From Nonomuraea africana (lineage in GTDB: Bacteria > Actinomycetota > Actinomycetes > Streptosporangiales > Streptosporangiaceae), in assembly GCF_014873535.1 (NCBI RefSeq), contig NZ_JADBEF010000001.1, positions 7,378,001 to 7,442,000 on the forward strand: a stretch of 64,000 bases of DNA. Reading direction: 5' to 3'. Under the pieces are notes generated by a model. That model did no database searches and had not been told where the DNA came from. It saw only the letters and a program-made list of their open reading frames with translations. This document shows, piece by piece, positions 32,771-41,313 of the stretch (its first letter is position 1; the number at the start of each line of letters is the position of its first letter). A program made the translations under genes and the position numbers.

Positions 32771-33625
32771 TCACTGACCACGCCGTCTCTGCGACCTGGC
32801 CGCCAGATAGTCGGTGAACCGTGCCATCGGGATAGTCAGCAGGATGAACAGCAACGCCGCCACCAGGTAGGGCGTGTAGTTGAAGCTGCCCGCCGCGTGG
32901 ATCTGCGCCTGCCGCAGCGCCTCCAGCGGCCCGATCGTGGCCACCAGCGCGGTGTCCTTCTGCAACGAGACGAAGTCGTTGAGCAGCGGCGGCACCACCC
33001 TGCGCAGCGCCTGAGGGAGCACCACGAACCTCATGGTCTTGCCATGGCTCAACCCCAGCGACCGCGCCGCCGCCACCTGGCTCGGGTGGACCGAGTCGAT
33101 GCCCGACCTGATCACCTCGGCCACGTACGCGCCGTACGACAGCGTCAGCGCGATGATCCCCAGCGTGGCCAGGTCCGTCGGGACCCCCTGCAACTGCAGC
33201 GCGGGCAGTCCGAACCCGATCAGGTAGATCACCAGGATCGTCGGCACGCCGCGGAAGATGTCGGTGTACGCCGTGGCCAGCGCCCGCAGCGGGAAGAAGA
33301 TCGGCGCCTTCAGCCCTCGCGCCAGCGCCACCAGCAGCCCGACGACCAGGATCAGCGGCTCGGCGATCAGGAAGATCTTGATGTTGAGCAGGAAGCCGGT
33401 GAGCACGTCGGGCACTGCGTTGACGAACTCGTCCCAGTTGAAGAACGTCTCCTTCACGCTGGCCCAGCCCGGAGAGTTCGTCACCCCCCAGACGAGGAGG
33501 ACCAGGAAGACGATCGTCGAGGCCGTCGCGACGGACGCCGAACGGCGGGCCCGCGTCCTGCGGACCCGCTCCCGCTCGACCTGCCGATCGCTCTTGACCC
33601 ACTCGGTCGCGGTTTGGCTCGTCAT
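32771..33625 (-). CDS. Polar amino acid ABC transporter permease
   Basis: A 284-residue permease with a basic N-terminal extension, about five membrane helices and the HisM/GlnP-type EAA loop (QVAAARSLGLSHGKTMRFVVLP near 195, shown by ARSLGLSHGKTM). A segment AYTDIFRGVPTILVIYLIGF precedes it. A single permease gene suggests a homodimer. It is the middle gene of binding protein - permease - ATPase. Confidence 0.9.
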   Translation of the reverse strand: MTSQTATEWVKSDRQVERERVRRTRARRSASVATASTIVFLVLLVWGVTNSPGWASVKETFFNWDEFVNAVPDVLTGFLLNIKIFLIAEPLILVVGLLVALARGLKAPIFFPLRALATAYTDIFRGVPTILVIYLIGFGLPALQLQGVPTDLATLGIIALTLSYGAYVAEVIRSGIDSVHPSQVAAARSLGLSHGKTMRFVVLPQALRRVVPPLLNDFVSLQKDTALVATIGPLEALRQAQIHAAGSFNYTPYLVAALLFILLTIPMARFTDYLAARSQRRRGQ

Positions 33626-33989
33626 CGGCCTACTTCACCTTCGGTGTCCATGCCATCCATGCCCGGCCCCTCAACGACCCGGCCACGCCCCACCGTCGTC
33701 CCAACTCCCACACACTCCCCACCGCGCTGGAGCCCGGCCCCCCGGAACCACCAACTCCCCGGAAAACCGGGGGCTCCTCTGAAACCACCAGCTCCCGTGG
33801 GAGTACCAGTGCACCCGGAATCCCCGCAGTCCTCGAAACCCAGCCCGTTCCCCAGGGAACCAGCGGTCCGAGAACAGTCAGCCCCCGGAGCCGTCAGCTC
33901 TCGGAACCACGCGCTCTCCACCATCACCGAGTCTCGTTGACCACGAGATACCAGCTGTCCGGCGGCAGGGAGCACGCAGCGGCAGTCCC
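33626..33989 (-). repeat. 364-bp intercistronic tract with degenerate repeats
   Basis: No convincing gene is here. Variants of GGAACCACCAACTCCC recur at roughly 30-bp intervals (for example from 33741, 33781 and 33911), with a short inverted repeat CCCCGGAAAACCGGGG (33758-33773). The tract separates the binding-protein gene from its permease gene. A minus-strand frame of 117 codons spans it but is compositionally odd and has no ribosome site. Confidence 0.4.
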
Positions 33990-34856
33990 TTACTTGAGCT
34001 CAGGAGCGCCGGCCGCCGAGCCGAGCCACTGCTGCTCGATCTTCGCCAGCTCGCCCTTCGACTTCAGCGCCTCGACCGCCTTGTCCACGCACGGCTTGAG
34101 CGTGCTGCCCTTGCCCATGACCAGCCCGAACTCCTCGGGAGCGCCGGACGTAGCCGCGAACTGACCCACGATCTTGGACTTCTCCACCTGCGCGGCGGTC
34201 ACGTAGAACGCCGTCGGCAGGTCCACCACCAGGGCGTCGACCTGCTTGTTCTTCAGCGCGTTCACCGCGTCGATCTGCTCGTTGTACACGTTCGGCTCAG
34301 CCGCCGGCTGGACGACCTCCTTCACGGCGGTCAGCGCCGTCGTGCCCACCTGGACGCCGATCTTCGCGTCCTTCAACGCGGCCAGGTCGGTGGCACCGGC
34401 GAACTTCGACCCCTCGACCGCCACCACGGCCTGCTTGACCGTGTAGTAGCCCTTGCTGAAGTCCACCGCCTTGGCGCGCGCCGGGGTGATGGAGACCTGG
34501 TTGATGTCGAAGTCGAACTGCTTGACGCCGGGCGCGAAGGCGGTGTCGAACTTCACCGTCGACCACTGCACCTCGTCGCGGTCGAAGCCCATCTCCCCCG
34601 CCACGGCGAAGGCGACCGCGCTCTCGAACCCCTGGCCGTTGGACGGGTCGTCGTCCTTGAACCACGGCTCGTAGGCGGGCTTGTCGGTGCCGATCGTCAG
34701 CTTGCCCGGGGTGACGAGCTTGAGCTGGTCCTTGGTGCAGGCGGTGGAGGGCGCCCCGCTCGGCGCGGAGATGCTCGCGGTGTTGTTGGCGGGCGCACAC
34801 GCCACGGCGGCCGTCGCCAACGCTCCAAGCGCGAGCAGCATCGAAGGGCGGACCAT
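33990..34856 (-). CDS. Polar amino acid-binding lipoprotein (family 3 solute-binding protein)
   Basis: A 288-residue lipoprotein: signal peptide with lipobox AVAC (Cys20), then a GlnH-like binding domain (KLTIGTDKPAYEPWF near 50; FDFDINQVSITPARAKAVDFS near 112, the ligand-binding Arg region). Ligands of this family are Glu, Gln, Asp or similar. ATG at 34856 has GGAGG 8 bases upstream. First gene of the ABC operon. Confidence 0.92.
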   Translation of the reverse strand: MVRPSMLLALGALATAAVACAPANNTASISAPSGAPSTACTKDQLKLVTPGKLTIGTDKPAYEPWFKDDDPSNGQGFESAVAFAVAGEMGFDRDEVQWSTVKFDTAFAPGVKQFDFDINQVSITPARAKAVDFSKGYYTVKQAVVAVEGSKFAGATDLAALKDAKIGVQVGTTALTAVKEVVQPAAEPNVYNEQIDAVNALKNKQVDALVVDLPTAFYVTAAQVEKSKIVGQFAATSGAPEEFGLVMGKGSTLKPCVDKAVEALKSKGELAKIEQQWLGSAAGAPELK

Positions 34857-34892
34857 GGGCGTGCCTCCACGTTTACCTAGATGAACGTGCAA

Positions 34893-34920
34893 ATTGTACG
34901 CGCCCCAAATAGGCAACCAA
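34893..34920 (-). promoter_or_regulatory. Promoter of the amino acid ABC operon
   Basis: On the minus strand TTGGTT (34920-34915) - 16 bp - TACAAT (34898-34893), about 37 bp before the binding-protein ATG. It lies in the 324-bp gap between this operon and rplI, which also holds the rplI terminator; nothing else is evident there except a 5-bp hairpin near 35096-35109. Confidence 0.55.
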
Positions 34921-35134
34921 CTCCACCCCATATGCCCAAAACCTCCACGTTGCCCAGCCGCCGCACGGGCCACCGTCTCCCGCGTACCGACCCGAGGTCA
35001 ACGTCATCCGAGATCCCACGCAGACCGAAAACTACGCCACCCGAGATCGATGGGGCTGGAGAGGCCGGTCTAGAAGCTGACGTGGGAGCGGCGGGTCCCT
35101 GGTCAGGGAGTTCGCCCCTTGTAGAGATATGGAA

Positions 35135-35165
35135 AGGCCCCCGCGTCCAGAGGATGCGGGGGCCT
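35135..35165 (-). terminator. Terminator of the rpsF-ssb-rpsR-rplI operon
   Basis: AGGCCCCCGC and GCGGGGGCCT form a 10-bp stem (with further TCC/GGA pairing inside), followed on the minus strand by TTTCC. It begins 15 bp after the rplI stop. Confidence 0.8.
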
Positions 35166-35180
35166 GACCGGGAAGTACCG

Positions 35181-35627
35181 TTAGCCGGCGACGACTTCGA
35201 CGTCGACCGAGGCGGAGACCTCCGGGTGCAGCTTGACGCTGACCTTGTGGGAGCCGACGCTCTTGATCGCGTTGACGATCTCGATGCGACGACGGTCGAG
35301 GACCGGGCCACCGGCCTTCTTGACCGCGTCGGCGATGTCAGCGGTGGTGATGGAGCCGAACAGACGGCCGGACTCGCCGGCGCGGGTGGTCAGCTTCACC
35401 TTCAGAGCGCCGAGCTGGCCGGCGACTTCCTTGGCAGTGCCCAGGTCGCGGATCTCGCGGGCGTCGCGCGCCTTCTTGATCGAAGCGATCTGCTTCTCGC
35501 CGCCACGCGTCCAGAGGATCGCGTAGCCGCGGGGCACGAGGTAGTTGCGGCCGTAGCCGTCCTTGACCTCGACGATGTCGCCGGGGGCGCCGAGGCCGGA
35601 GACCTCGGTGGTGAGGATGAGCTTCAT
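35181..35627 (-). CDS. rplI: 50S ribosomal protein L9
   Basis: A 148-residue L9 with the usual N-terminal rRNA-binding domain (MKLILTTEVSGLGAPGDIVE; GYGRNYLVPRGYA) and the long connecting helix to the C-terminal domain. Last gene of the four-gene operon, 14 bp after rpsR, with a GGAGG-like site before ATG. Confidence 0.97.
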   Translation of the reverse strand: MKLILTTEVSGLGAPGDIVEVKDGYGRNYLVPRGYAILWTRGGEKQIASIKKARDAREIRDLGTAKEVAGQLGALKVKLTTRAGESGRLFGSITTADIADAVKKAGGPVLDRRRIEIVNAIKSVGSHKVSVKLHPEVSASVDVEVVAG

Positions 35628-35641
35628 GTCGCAAGTCCTCC

Positions 35642-35878
35642 TTAGCGCGCGGTGCTCGTGTAGGGCAGCAGAGCCACCTCACGGGCGTTCTTGATCGCGG
35701 TCGCCACGTCGCGCTGGTGCTGGGTGCAGTTGCCCGTCACCCGGCGCGCACGGATCTTGCCGCGGTCGGAGATGAACTTCCGAAGCAGCGCCGTGTCCTT
35801 GTAGTCGACGTAGGAGATCTTGTCGTGGCAGAACAGGCAAACCTTCTTCTTGGGCTTGCGCAGTGCCGGCTTAGCCAT
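35642..35878 (-). CDS. rpsR: 30S ribosomal protein S18
   Basis: A 78-residue S18 with KVCLFCHDKISYVDYKDT at the N-terminal part and RARRVTGNCTQHQR in the middle. The Cys set (CLFC ... GNC) marks a zinc-binding (C+) form. Actinomycetes also often carry a zinc-free paralogue induced by zinc starvation; this operon copy would be the zinc-replete one. Confidence 0.97.
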   Translation of the reverse strand: MAKPALRKPKKKVCLFCHDKISYVDYKDTALLRKFISDRGKIRARRVTGNCTQHQRDVATAIKNAREVALLPYTSTAR

Positions 35879-35966
35879 CGTGGTGCTCCTTTCAGAGCCC
35901 CGCCGTGAAGCGGGAATGGACTCGGGCTTGTTGACAGGTGGTCAGACCTCGCGGCCTGACCGTGAG

Positions 35967-35984
35967 GGGCCCGCGAACGGGCCC
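35967..35984 (-). other. Intercistronic hairpin between ssb and rpsR
   Basis: GGGCCCG-CGAA-CGGGCCC forms a 7-bp stem with tetraloop, 7 bp after the ssb stop. There is no T-run on the transcribed side, so it may attenuate or protect the mRNA instead of terminating it. The 112-bp gap holds no gene. Confidence 0.45.
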
Positions 35985-35990
35985 TTCAGA

Positions 35991-36569
35991 CTAGAAGGGA
36001 GGCTCGTCGCTGAAGTCGCCGCCGCCGCCGAAACCGCCGCCGCCCTGGGGCTGGCCGCCGAAGCCGCCACCCTGGTTGCCGCCGCCGTATCCGCCGCCAC
36101 CGCCGCCGAAACCGCCGCCGCCCTGGGGCGGGGCCGGGGAGGCAGAGGCCCACGGGTCGTCGGCGGGGCCGCCGCCGAAGCCGCCACCGCCGCCACCCTG
36201 ACGGGAGGTGCGGTTGACCTTGGCCGTGGCGTTGCGCAGGGACGGGCCGATCTCGTCGACCTCGACCTCATAGACCGTGCGCTTCTCGCCTTCCTTGGTC
36301 TCGTAGGACCGCTGCTTGAGCCGTCCCTGAACGATGACCCGCATGCCGCGGGTCAGCGACTCGGCGACGTTCTCGGCCGCCTGCCGCCACACGTTGCAGG
36401 TCAGGAAGAGGCTTTCGCCGTCTTTCCACTCGTTGGTCTGGCGGTCCATGAACCGCGGAGTGGACGCGACGCGGAACTGGGCCACAGCTTGCCCCGTGGG
36501 GGTGAAGCGCAGCTCAGGATCGTTGACAAGATTGCCGACGATGGTGATGACGGTGTCGCCTGCTGCCAT
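35991..36569 (-). CDS. ssb: Single-stranded DNA-binding protein
   Basis: A 192-residue SSB: OB-fold in residues 1-110 (DTVITIVGNLVNDPELRFTP at the start), then a Gly-rich disordered linker of GGGGFGG repeats and the acidic tip DFSDEPPF that recruits repair and replication proteins. Located between rpsF and rpsR, as is standard. Confidence 0.97.
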   Translation of the reverse strand: MAAGDTVITIVGNLVNDPELRFTPTGQAVAQFRVASTPRFMDRQTNEWKDGESLFLTCNVWRQAAENVAESLTRGMRVIVQGRLKQRSYETKEGEKRTVYEVEVDEIGPSLRNATAKVNRTSRQGGGGGGFGGGPADDPWASASPAPPQGGGGFGGGGGGYGGGNQGGGFGGQPQGGGGFGGGGDFSDEPPF

Positions 36570-36648
36570 GGCTGGGGCCCTTCCTCGACTCTTGGTTACG
36601 GCTCAGACTACGGCGCGCCCCCGACAGAAAGCCGGGAGAACGAGCCGC

Positions 36649-36939
36649 TCAGTGCACGTCCGGGCGGAGAACCTTGGTCCGCATGATGCCCTCGTTGAGG
36701 TTCATCTGGCGGTCGAGTTCCTTGACCGTGGCCGGCTCGGCGGACAGGTCGATGACGGCGTAAATGCCTTCCGACTTCTTCTCGATGTCGTAGGCGAGCC
36801 TGCGGCGGCCCCACACGTCGACCTTCTCCACGGTGCCACCGTCATTGCGGACGACGGCGAGGAACTGGTCGAGGGACGGCGCCACAGTGCGCTCATCGAG
36901 CGAAGGGTCCAGGATCACCATTACTTCGTAACGACGCAT
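36649..36939 (-). CDS. rpsF: 30S ribosomal protein S6
   Basis: A 96-residue S6 (MRRYEVMVILDPSLDE at the N-terminus; KVDVWGRRRLAYDI in the middle). It starts the operon with an AGGAGG-like site before the ATG at 36939; the frame is open farther upstream, but only in DNA without coding character. 79 bp separate it from ssb. Confidence 0.96.
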   Translation of the reverse strand: MRRYEVMVILDPSLDERTVAPSLDQFLAVVRNDGGTVEKVDVWGRRRLAYDIEKKSEGIYAVIDLSAEPATVKELDRQMNLNEGIMRTKVLRPDVH

Positions 36940-37046
36940 GATGGACTCCAACCTCCTCTGGACTTTTGCGGTCACGACACTCTGCCGTGACAGGAGGACG
37001 CTGACGTCTTCACCGAGGCGCCCCTTTCGGCGACCCGGCGGCGGGG

Positions 37047-37075
37047 TTGACCCAGCACAACGCAGCCTGTACAGG
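37047..37075 (+). promoter_or_regulatory. Promoter for the small membrane protein gene
   Basis: TTGACC (37047-37052) - 17 bp - TACAGG (37070-37075), followed after 53 bp by the ATG at 37129. The rpsF promoter on the other strand must lie in the same 189-bp gap but is not obvious. Confidence 0.5.
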
Positions 37076-37128
37076 TTACCAGCCGCGCACGGATGGGAAC
37101 TCCTTACGTCAAGAGGGGGTGGTAAGCC

Positions 37129-37440
37129 ATGCCACATGTGCTTCGTCCCACCGAGCGCGAGCGGTTCAGGCTGACGCTCAACAGCGATGGCCGCCCGCAT
37201 CCGGTCGAGAACCTGCTGTCCATCGGAACGCTGCTGTGCGGATTGATCGCCTTCACATCCACCTTCTTCCCCGGGGCCTACATGGTCTCCTCGTGGTTCG
37301 GGGCGCTGGGGTTCGGCGGCGGCCTCTACTCGCAGTACGTCTCGGCGACGACGGCCGAGCGGGCGCTCAACATCGTCGGGATCGTGGCCTCGTTCGTCGG
37401 AGTCGCGCTGGGCATCGCACGCGGCGGCTTCGTCCCGTAG
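37129..37440 (+). CDS. Conserved small membrane protein
   Basis: A 103-residue protein with a charged N-terminus (about 28 residues) and three hydrophobic segments (ENLLSIGTLLCGLIAF, MVSSWFGALGFGGGLY and NIVGIVASFVGVALGI). AGGGGGTGG lies before the ATG. No family with known function is recognised. It is divergent from rpsF and is followed by short tandem repeats and a terminator. Confidence 0.75.
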   Translation: MPHVLRPTERERFRLTLNSDGRPHPVENLLSIGTLLCGLIAFTSTFFPGAYMVSSWFGALGFGGGLYSQYVSATTAERALNIVGIVASFVGVALGIARGGFVP

Positions 37441-37447
37441 CCGGACC

Positions 37448-37504
37448 AGGCGCAGGAGCCGAGCAAAGGCGCAGGAGCAGGGCAAAGGCGCAGGAGCAGG
37501 GCCA
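37448..37504. repeat. Three 19-bp tandem repeats
   Basis: AGGCGCAGGAGCAGGGCAA occurs three times head to tail (37448, 37467, 37486) with one or two changes, starting 7 bp after a stop codon and directly before the terminator. Confidence 0.8.
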
Positions 37505-37537
37505 GGCAGAGGGGAGGCCGGCGGGGCCTCCCCTGCC
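37505..37537. terminator. Bidirectional hairpin terminator
   Basis: GGCAG(AG)GGGAGGCC and GGCCTCCCCTGCC pair with a small bulge across a short GCGG-type loop, between the membrane-protein gene and the convergent phospholipase gene whose stop is at 37542. Confidence 0.65.
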
Positions 37538-37541
37538 AACG

Positions 37542-40500
37542 TCAGCGGATGGGCTTCACGTCCAGGCGGACGTTGTCGATCGCCCAGTACCAGTTGTTTC
37601 CTGCGTCGAACACGCGGAACCTCAGGGAGACCGAGGTGGCGCCGGAGGGAACCGCGATCTCCTTGGTCACCAGCCGGTTCTTGGCGTCGGCGCCCGCGTT
37701 GTCGGTGCCCGAGGCGGCGCTGCCGTACAGCAGCAGGCGGCGCTCCTCCCCCGTGCTGAAGACCGCCGTGACGCTGGCCTGCTGAGGGCTCTCCTGCCGG
37801 TAGTGCGACTCGAAGCCCAGGTGCAGGGTGGCCGTTCCCGAGGGGATCGGGACGGCGGGCGAGGCCAGCGTGGAATCGAACCTGCCCCTGGACGAGGGCG
37901 ACCCCTTGTCGTCCCAGTCGTCGGGGTCGGCCACCGCGAGGATGCCGAGGCCGCGCGTGAAGTCGGCGCGTTCCTGCCCGCCCGTCGCCCACATGCGCTT
38001 GGTCATGAACGTCCAGCCCTGCAGGTCGCGTGTCCCCTGCGGCATCGCAGGCGCGTTCAGCACGCTCCAGCCGTCGGGCGCGGTCGCCGTCCAGCCGACC
38101 AGCCCCGCTGCTGCGGGGCGGTCGAGCGCGGGCCCCAGCTTGGGCTCCAGCGACTCGAAGTCCTCGCCGAGCAGGTAGCCGGTCGGCGAGATGAACACAC
38201 GGGCCGACACCTCGCCCTCGGCCAGGACGTACCTGGAGGGCGTGCGTCCCCGCACGACCGCCAGCAGGCGGCGCGGGGCGGGGTCCGTCAGCGTCGCGGG
38301 GGCGGTCACCTCCCAGGTCGCCTGCACGCTCGCGCCCGCTTCCACGGTCGCGGGTACAGCCTGCGCAGGCATCGCCGTCCACCCTTCCGGCACCCGCAGG
38401 CGCACCTCGACACCCGTGACCGTCTCGGCGGCCGTCAGGGTGAGCGTCACGGTCGTCGGCCTGCCGGGCCGTACGCCCGGCTCGTCGATCGTCGCGGACG
38501 CGGGCGCGAGCGTGAGCGCGGCGGTCAGCGCGTCCGGCAGCCCCATGGCGGGGTCGGTGACACCCTGGCCCGCGCCCGGCGCCTTGCCCGCGTAGCGGCG
38601 CAGGAAGAAGGGGTCGTCCGAGACGCCGACCGCCAGGTCGTACCAGCCGTCGGCGGGCGCCTCCAGCCGGAACTTGCGCTTGGCGTGCCCCTGGACGCGC
38701 TCCTCGCGCACGCCGCCGCCGTACGCCAGGTCACCGACGATGACCGTGCGCCGCGCCTTGTCCTGGTTGCGCACCTCGATGTGCCGCGGGTCCACGAAGG
38801 TGACGTCGACGCCCTCCGAGTGTCCGCCGCGGAAGTGCCACAGCGATCCGTTGGGCGCGTGAACGCGCAGGTCGTAACCTGCGTCACCGAACTCCCACAC
38901 GTCGGACAGCGACTTGCCCGGCTCGACGGTGTAGAAGCGCGGCAGCACGCCCGGCTCGGGGTAGACGTGGAAGACCGCGGCGAGCGTCCCCGAGTTGGCG
39001 AAGGTCAGCGTGATCTTCCCGTCCGCGACGGCGGGCGTCACGGCCAGCGCGTACGGCAACGGCCGCTGCGTCCGCGTCCCCCGCTGCTGCCGGGGGAAGA
39101 CCTGGGGCTTGGGCACGGACGGCGAGGGCCGCTTCTCCGAGTCGATGACCTTCTGCCGGTTCCCCGAGGTGTCGGGCACCTGCGGCCACACGGGATCCCG
39201 CCCCGAGAAGTCGAACACCGACAACAGGTCTCCCGTGACGGCCCTGCGCCACGGGCTGATGTTCGGCTCGGCGACGCCGAAGCGCCGCTCGAGGAGACGC
39301 AGCGTCGAGGTGTGGTCGTAGACGGTCGAGTCGACCACCCCGCCCCTGGTCCACGGCGACACCACGATCATCGGCACCCGCACGCCGAGCCCCATCGTGT
39401 GCGGGCCGGAGATCATGCTCTCGCCGTCGGGCAGCGTGTCCGACCAGGCTCCGTTGACCTTGAAGCGGCCCTCGTGGTCGACGACCCTGAAGTAGCTCGC
39501 CGACCCCTTCGCGACGCGCATGACCAGCTCGCCGTCCGTGGAGACGGTGCTGGCTCCCCTGCCCCTGCCGGGCGGCGGCACCGGCGGCAGGCAGTGGTCG
39601 AAGAAGCCGCCGTGCTCGTCGTAGTTGAGGATGAAGACGGTCTTGGCCCACACCTCGGGGTGCTCGGCGACCGCGTTCATGAGCCTGGCGGTCAGGTGCT
39701 CGCCGTCCGGCGGCGCCCAGCTGGCGTGCTCGGACAGCGCCTCTGGGGCGACGATCCACGACACCTGCGGCAGCGCGCCCGATGCGACGTCGGCGGCGAA
39801 GGCCTGCACCAGCGCGTTGCCCATCGCGTGGCCGTCACCCGTGGTGCCGACCCTGGCCATGCCCCTGTCGTAGAGCGGCTCGCCCGGCTTGGCCTGCTGG
39901 AAGGGCGCGAACCAGGCGAGGGCGTTGTCGTCGTAGTTGTCCTTGGCCTGGTAGGTCTTCCAGCTGACGCCCGCGGCCTGCAGCCGTTCGGCGTAGGTGG
40001 TCCACTCGTAGCCGCCCGGGATGTAGCTGTTGTTGGTGACGGGCAGGTCGCGGACGGTGCCGCCGCTGGTGCCCGTCATGAAGTGGTCGCGGTTGGTGTT
40101 GGTGTTGCACTGCACCGAGGCGTGGTACTGGTCGCAGATCGTGAACAGCGTGGCGAGCGCGTTGTAGAACGGCATGTCGGCGGGCTCGTAGTAGCCCTGG
40201 CCGAGCCAGCCGCCGCTACGCCTCGTCACGTAGCCGTCCCCCAGGCCCTCGTTCCACAGCGGCAGGGTGTCGACGTAGCCGAACGCGGGCGCGCCCGACC
40301 GGTAGGCCCTGGTGTGGGCGGCGTTCATCGCGAACGGCAGCGTGTAGCCCTCTGCCTTGGTGGTGTCGGGCTGGTGGAAGATCGAGCGGCCGTTGACGCC
40401 TCTGACGGCGGCTCTGTCACCGAAGCCGCGTACGCCTTGGAGCGTTCCGAAGTAGTGGTCGAAGGCGCGGTTCTCCTGCATGAAGATCACCACGTGCTCG

Positions 40501-40631
40501 ATGTCCTGCAACGAGCCTGGCTGGACTGGAGCGGCCAGGGCGGTGCGCATGCTCGGCGGGAGGGCCAGCAGCGCCGCGGCGCCTGCGCTGCCGCCGAGAA
40601 GGGCACGCCTGGAGATGGGGGGCGGGGTCAT
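37542..40631 (-). CDS. Tat-exported phosphocholine-type phospholipase C with long C-terminal extension
   Basis: A 1029-residue secreted enzyme. Twin-arginine signal SRRALLGGSAG (Arg8-Arg9) leads the N-terminus. The phosphoesterase domain (about 45-450) has EHVVIFMQENRAFDHYFG-type start (ENRAFDHYFG), NTNRDHF, NYDEHGGFFDHC and SPWTRGGVV. Two C-terminal phospholipase beta-domains follow (about 480-690). Bacterial PC-PLC proteins usually end near 700; here about 330 further residues form an alpha-galactosidase-NEW3-like Ig domain (near 710-790) and a jelly-roll-like module. It hydrolyses phosphatidylcholine or sphingomyelin outside the cell, releasing phosphorylcholine. GAGGAG precedes the ATG. 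Confidence 0.92.
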   Translation of the reverse strand: MTPPPISRRALLGGSAGAAALLALPPSMRTALAAPVQPGSLQDIEHVVIFMQENRAFDHYFGTLQGVRGFGDRAAVRGVNGRSIFHQPDTTKAEGYTLPFAMNAAHTRAYRSGAPAFGYVDTLPLWNEGLGDGYVTRRSGGWLGQGYYEPADMPFYNALATLFTICDQYHASVQCNTNTNRDHFMTGTSGGTVRDLPVTNNSYIPGGYEWTTYAERLQAAGVSWKTYQAKDNYDDNALAWFAPFQQAKPGEPLYDRGMARVGTTGDGHAMGNALVQAFAADVASGALPQVSWIVAPEALSEHASWAPPDGEHLTARLMNAVAEHPEVWAKTVFILNYDEHGGFFDHCLPPVPPPGRGRGASTVSTDGELVMRVAKGSASYFRVVDHEGRFKVNGAWSDTLPDGESMISGPHTMGLGVRVPMIVVSPWTRGGVVDSTVYDHTSTLRLLERRFGVAEPNISPWRRAVTGDLLSVFDFSGRDPVWPQVPDTSGNRQKVIDSEKRPSPSVPKPQVFPRQQRGTRTQRPLPYALAVTPAVADGKITLTFANSGTLAAVFHVYPEPGVLPRFYTVEPGKSLSDVWEFGDAGYDLRVHAPNGSLWHFRGGHSEGVDVTFVDPRHIEVRNQDKARRTVIVGDLAYGGGVREERVQGHAKRKFRLEAPADGWYDLAVGVSDDPFFLRRYAGKAPGAGQGVTDPAMGLPDALTAALTLAPASATIDEPGVRPGRPTTVTLTLTAAETVTGVEVRLRVPEGWTAMPAQAVPATVEAGASVQATWEVTAPATLTDPAPRRLLAVVRGRTPSRYVLAEGEVSARVFISPTGYLLGEDFESLEPKLGPALDRPAAAGLVGWTATAPDGWSVLNAPAMPQGTRDLQGWTFMTKRMWATGGQERADFTRGLGILAVADPDDWDDKGSPSSRGRFDSTLASPAVPIPSGTATLHLGFESHYRQESPQQASVTAVFSTGEERRLLLYGSAASGTDNAGADAKNRLVTKEIAVPSGATSVSLRFRVFDAGNNWYWAIDNVRLDVKPIR

Positions 40632-40758
40632 CGGGCTCCTCTGTCGTTCTGGACCACGACATGGATACGGGAGCCCGATGTCCGCTAGCTAGAGAGGAAA
40701 CGAACGTCTTCTGAAGCTTTTTGTTGATAAGTGAGGATTATGAGCATTTATGAGCGTT

Positions 40759-40935
40759 TCAGCCAAGGTGGAGGTCTCCGCCGAGGAGGAGGACGAACCA
40801 CAGGAAGGTGGCCAGCAGCGCCTCGGCCACGTCCTTGAGCAGGGCTGGGGTGATGTAGTCGTAGATCCAGGCGACGTAGAGGCCGACCAGGATGTAGATC
40901 AGGAACAGAAAGCTACCTAAGCGATAGCGAGTCAT
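40759..40935 (-). CDS. Small membrane protein (58 aa)
   Basis: A short protein starting MTRYRLGSFLFLIYILVGLY, with two hydrophobic helices and an Ala/Leu-rich middle. AGGAG lies 8 bases before the ATG at 40935. The frame is open far upstream through the 75-bp repeats, but that part is repeat DNA. Similar tiny membrane proteins occur in actinomycetes; function unknown. Confidence 0.65.
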   Translation of the reverse strand: MTRYRLGSFLFLIYILVGLYVAWIYDYITPALLKDVAEALLATFLWFVLLLGGDLHLG

Positions 40936-40999
40936 CTCTCGCGCTCCTATCGTCGGGGGGCTGCGCCTCGACTGCCCTTTCGAGCCCCCCGCAAACGAA

Positions 41000-41299
41000 C
41001 TCATGGTCGCGCTCGCTACGGGGCTTCGCTGGTTACGCAAGCTGCCGCTCCCAGCCCCAGGCTCGCCGCACGCACTCATGGTCGCGCTCGCTACGGGGCT
41101 TCGCTGGTTACGCAAGCTGCCGCTCTCAGCCCCAGGCTCGCCGCACGCACTCATGGTCGCGCTCGCTACGGGGCTTCGCTGGTTACGCAAGCTGCCGCTC
41201 TCAGCCCCAGGCTCGCCGCACGCACTCATGGTCGCGCTCGCTACGGGGCTTCGCTGGTTACGCAAGCTGCCGCTCTCAGCCCCAGGCTCGCCGCTCCAA
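41000..41299. repeat. Four 75-bp tandem repeats (minisatellite) upstream of nfo
   Basis: Units start at 41000, 41075, 41150 and 41225, each beginning CTCATGGTCGCGCTCGCTAC. They are identical except one C/T in the first unit and the last 11 bases of the fourth unit. The unit is 25 codons long and frames stay open on both strands, but nothing suggests translation. The array ends one base before TAACCT (41301-41306), the probable -10 of nfo. The near-identity implies recent expansion. Confidence 0.9.
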
Positions 41300-41313
41300 G
41301 TAACCTGGAAGGC

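Noticed and set aside
32307..33602. A long minus-strand frame across the permease gene and the 33-bp array.
   Set aside because: Its first part is out of frame with the real permease and the remainder is repeat DNA.
37047..40688. A 1213-codon open frame on the plus strand over the phospholipase gene.
   Set aside because: It is the antisense shadow of a GC-rich gene whose minus-strand product has Tat signal and catalytic motifs.
41000..41299. The 75-bp array as a CRISPR.
   Set aside because: Units follow head to tail with no unique spacers, and no cas genes are present.
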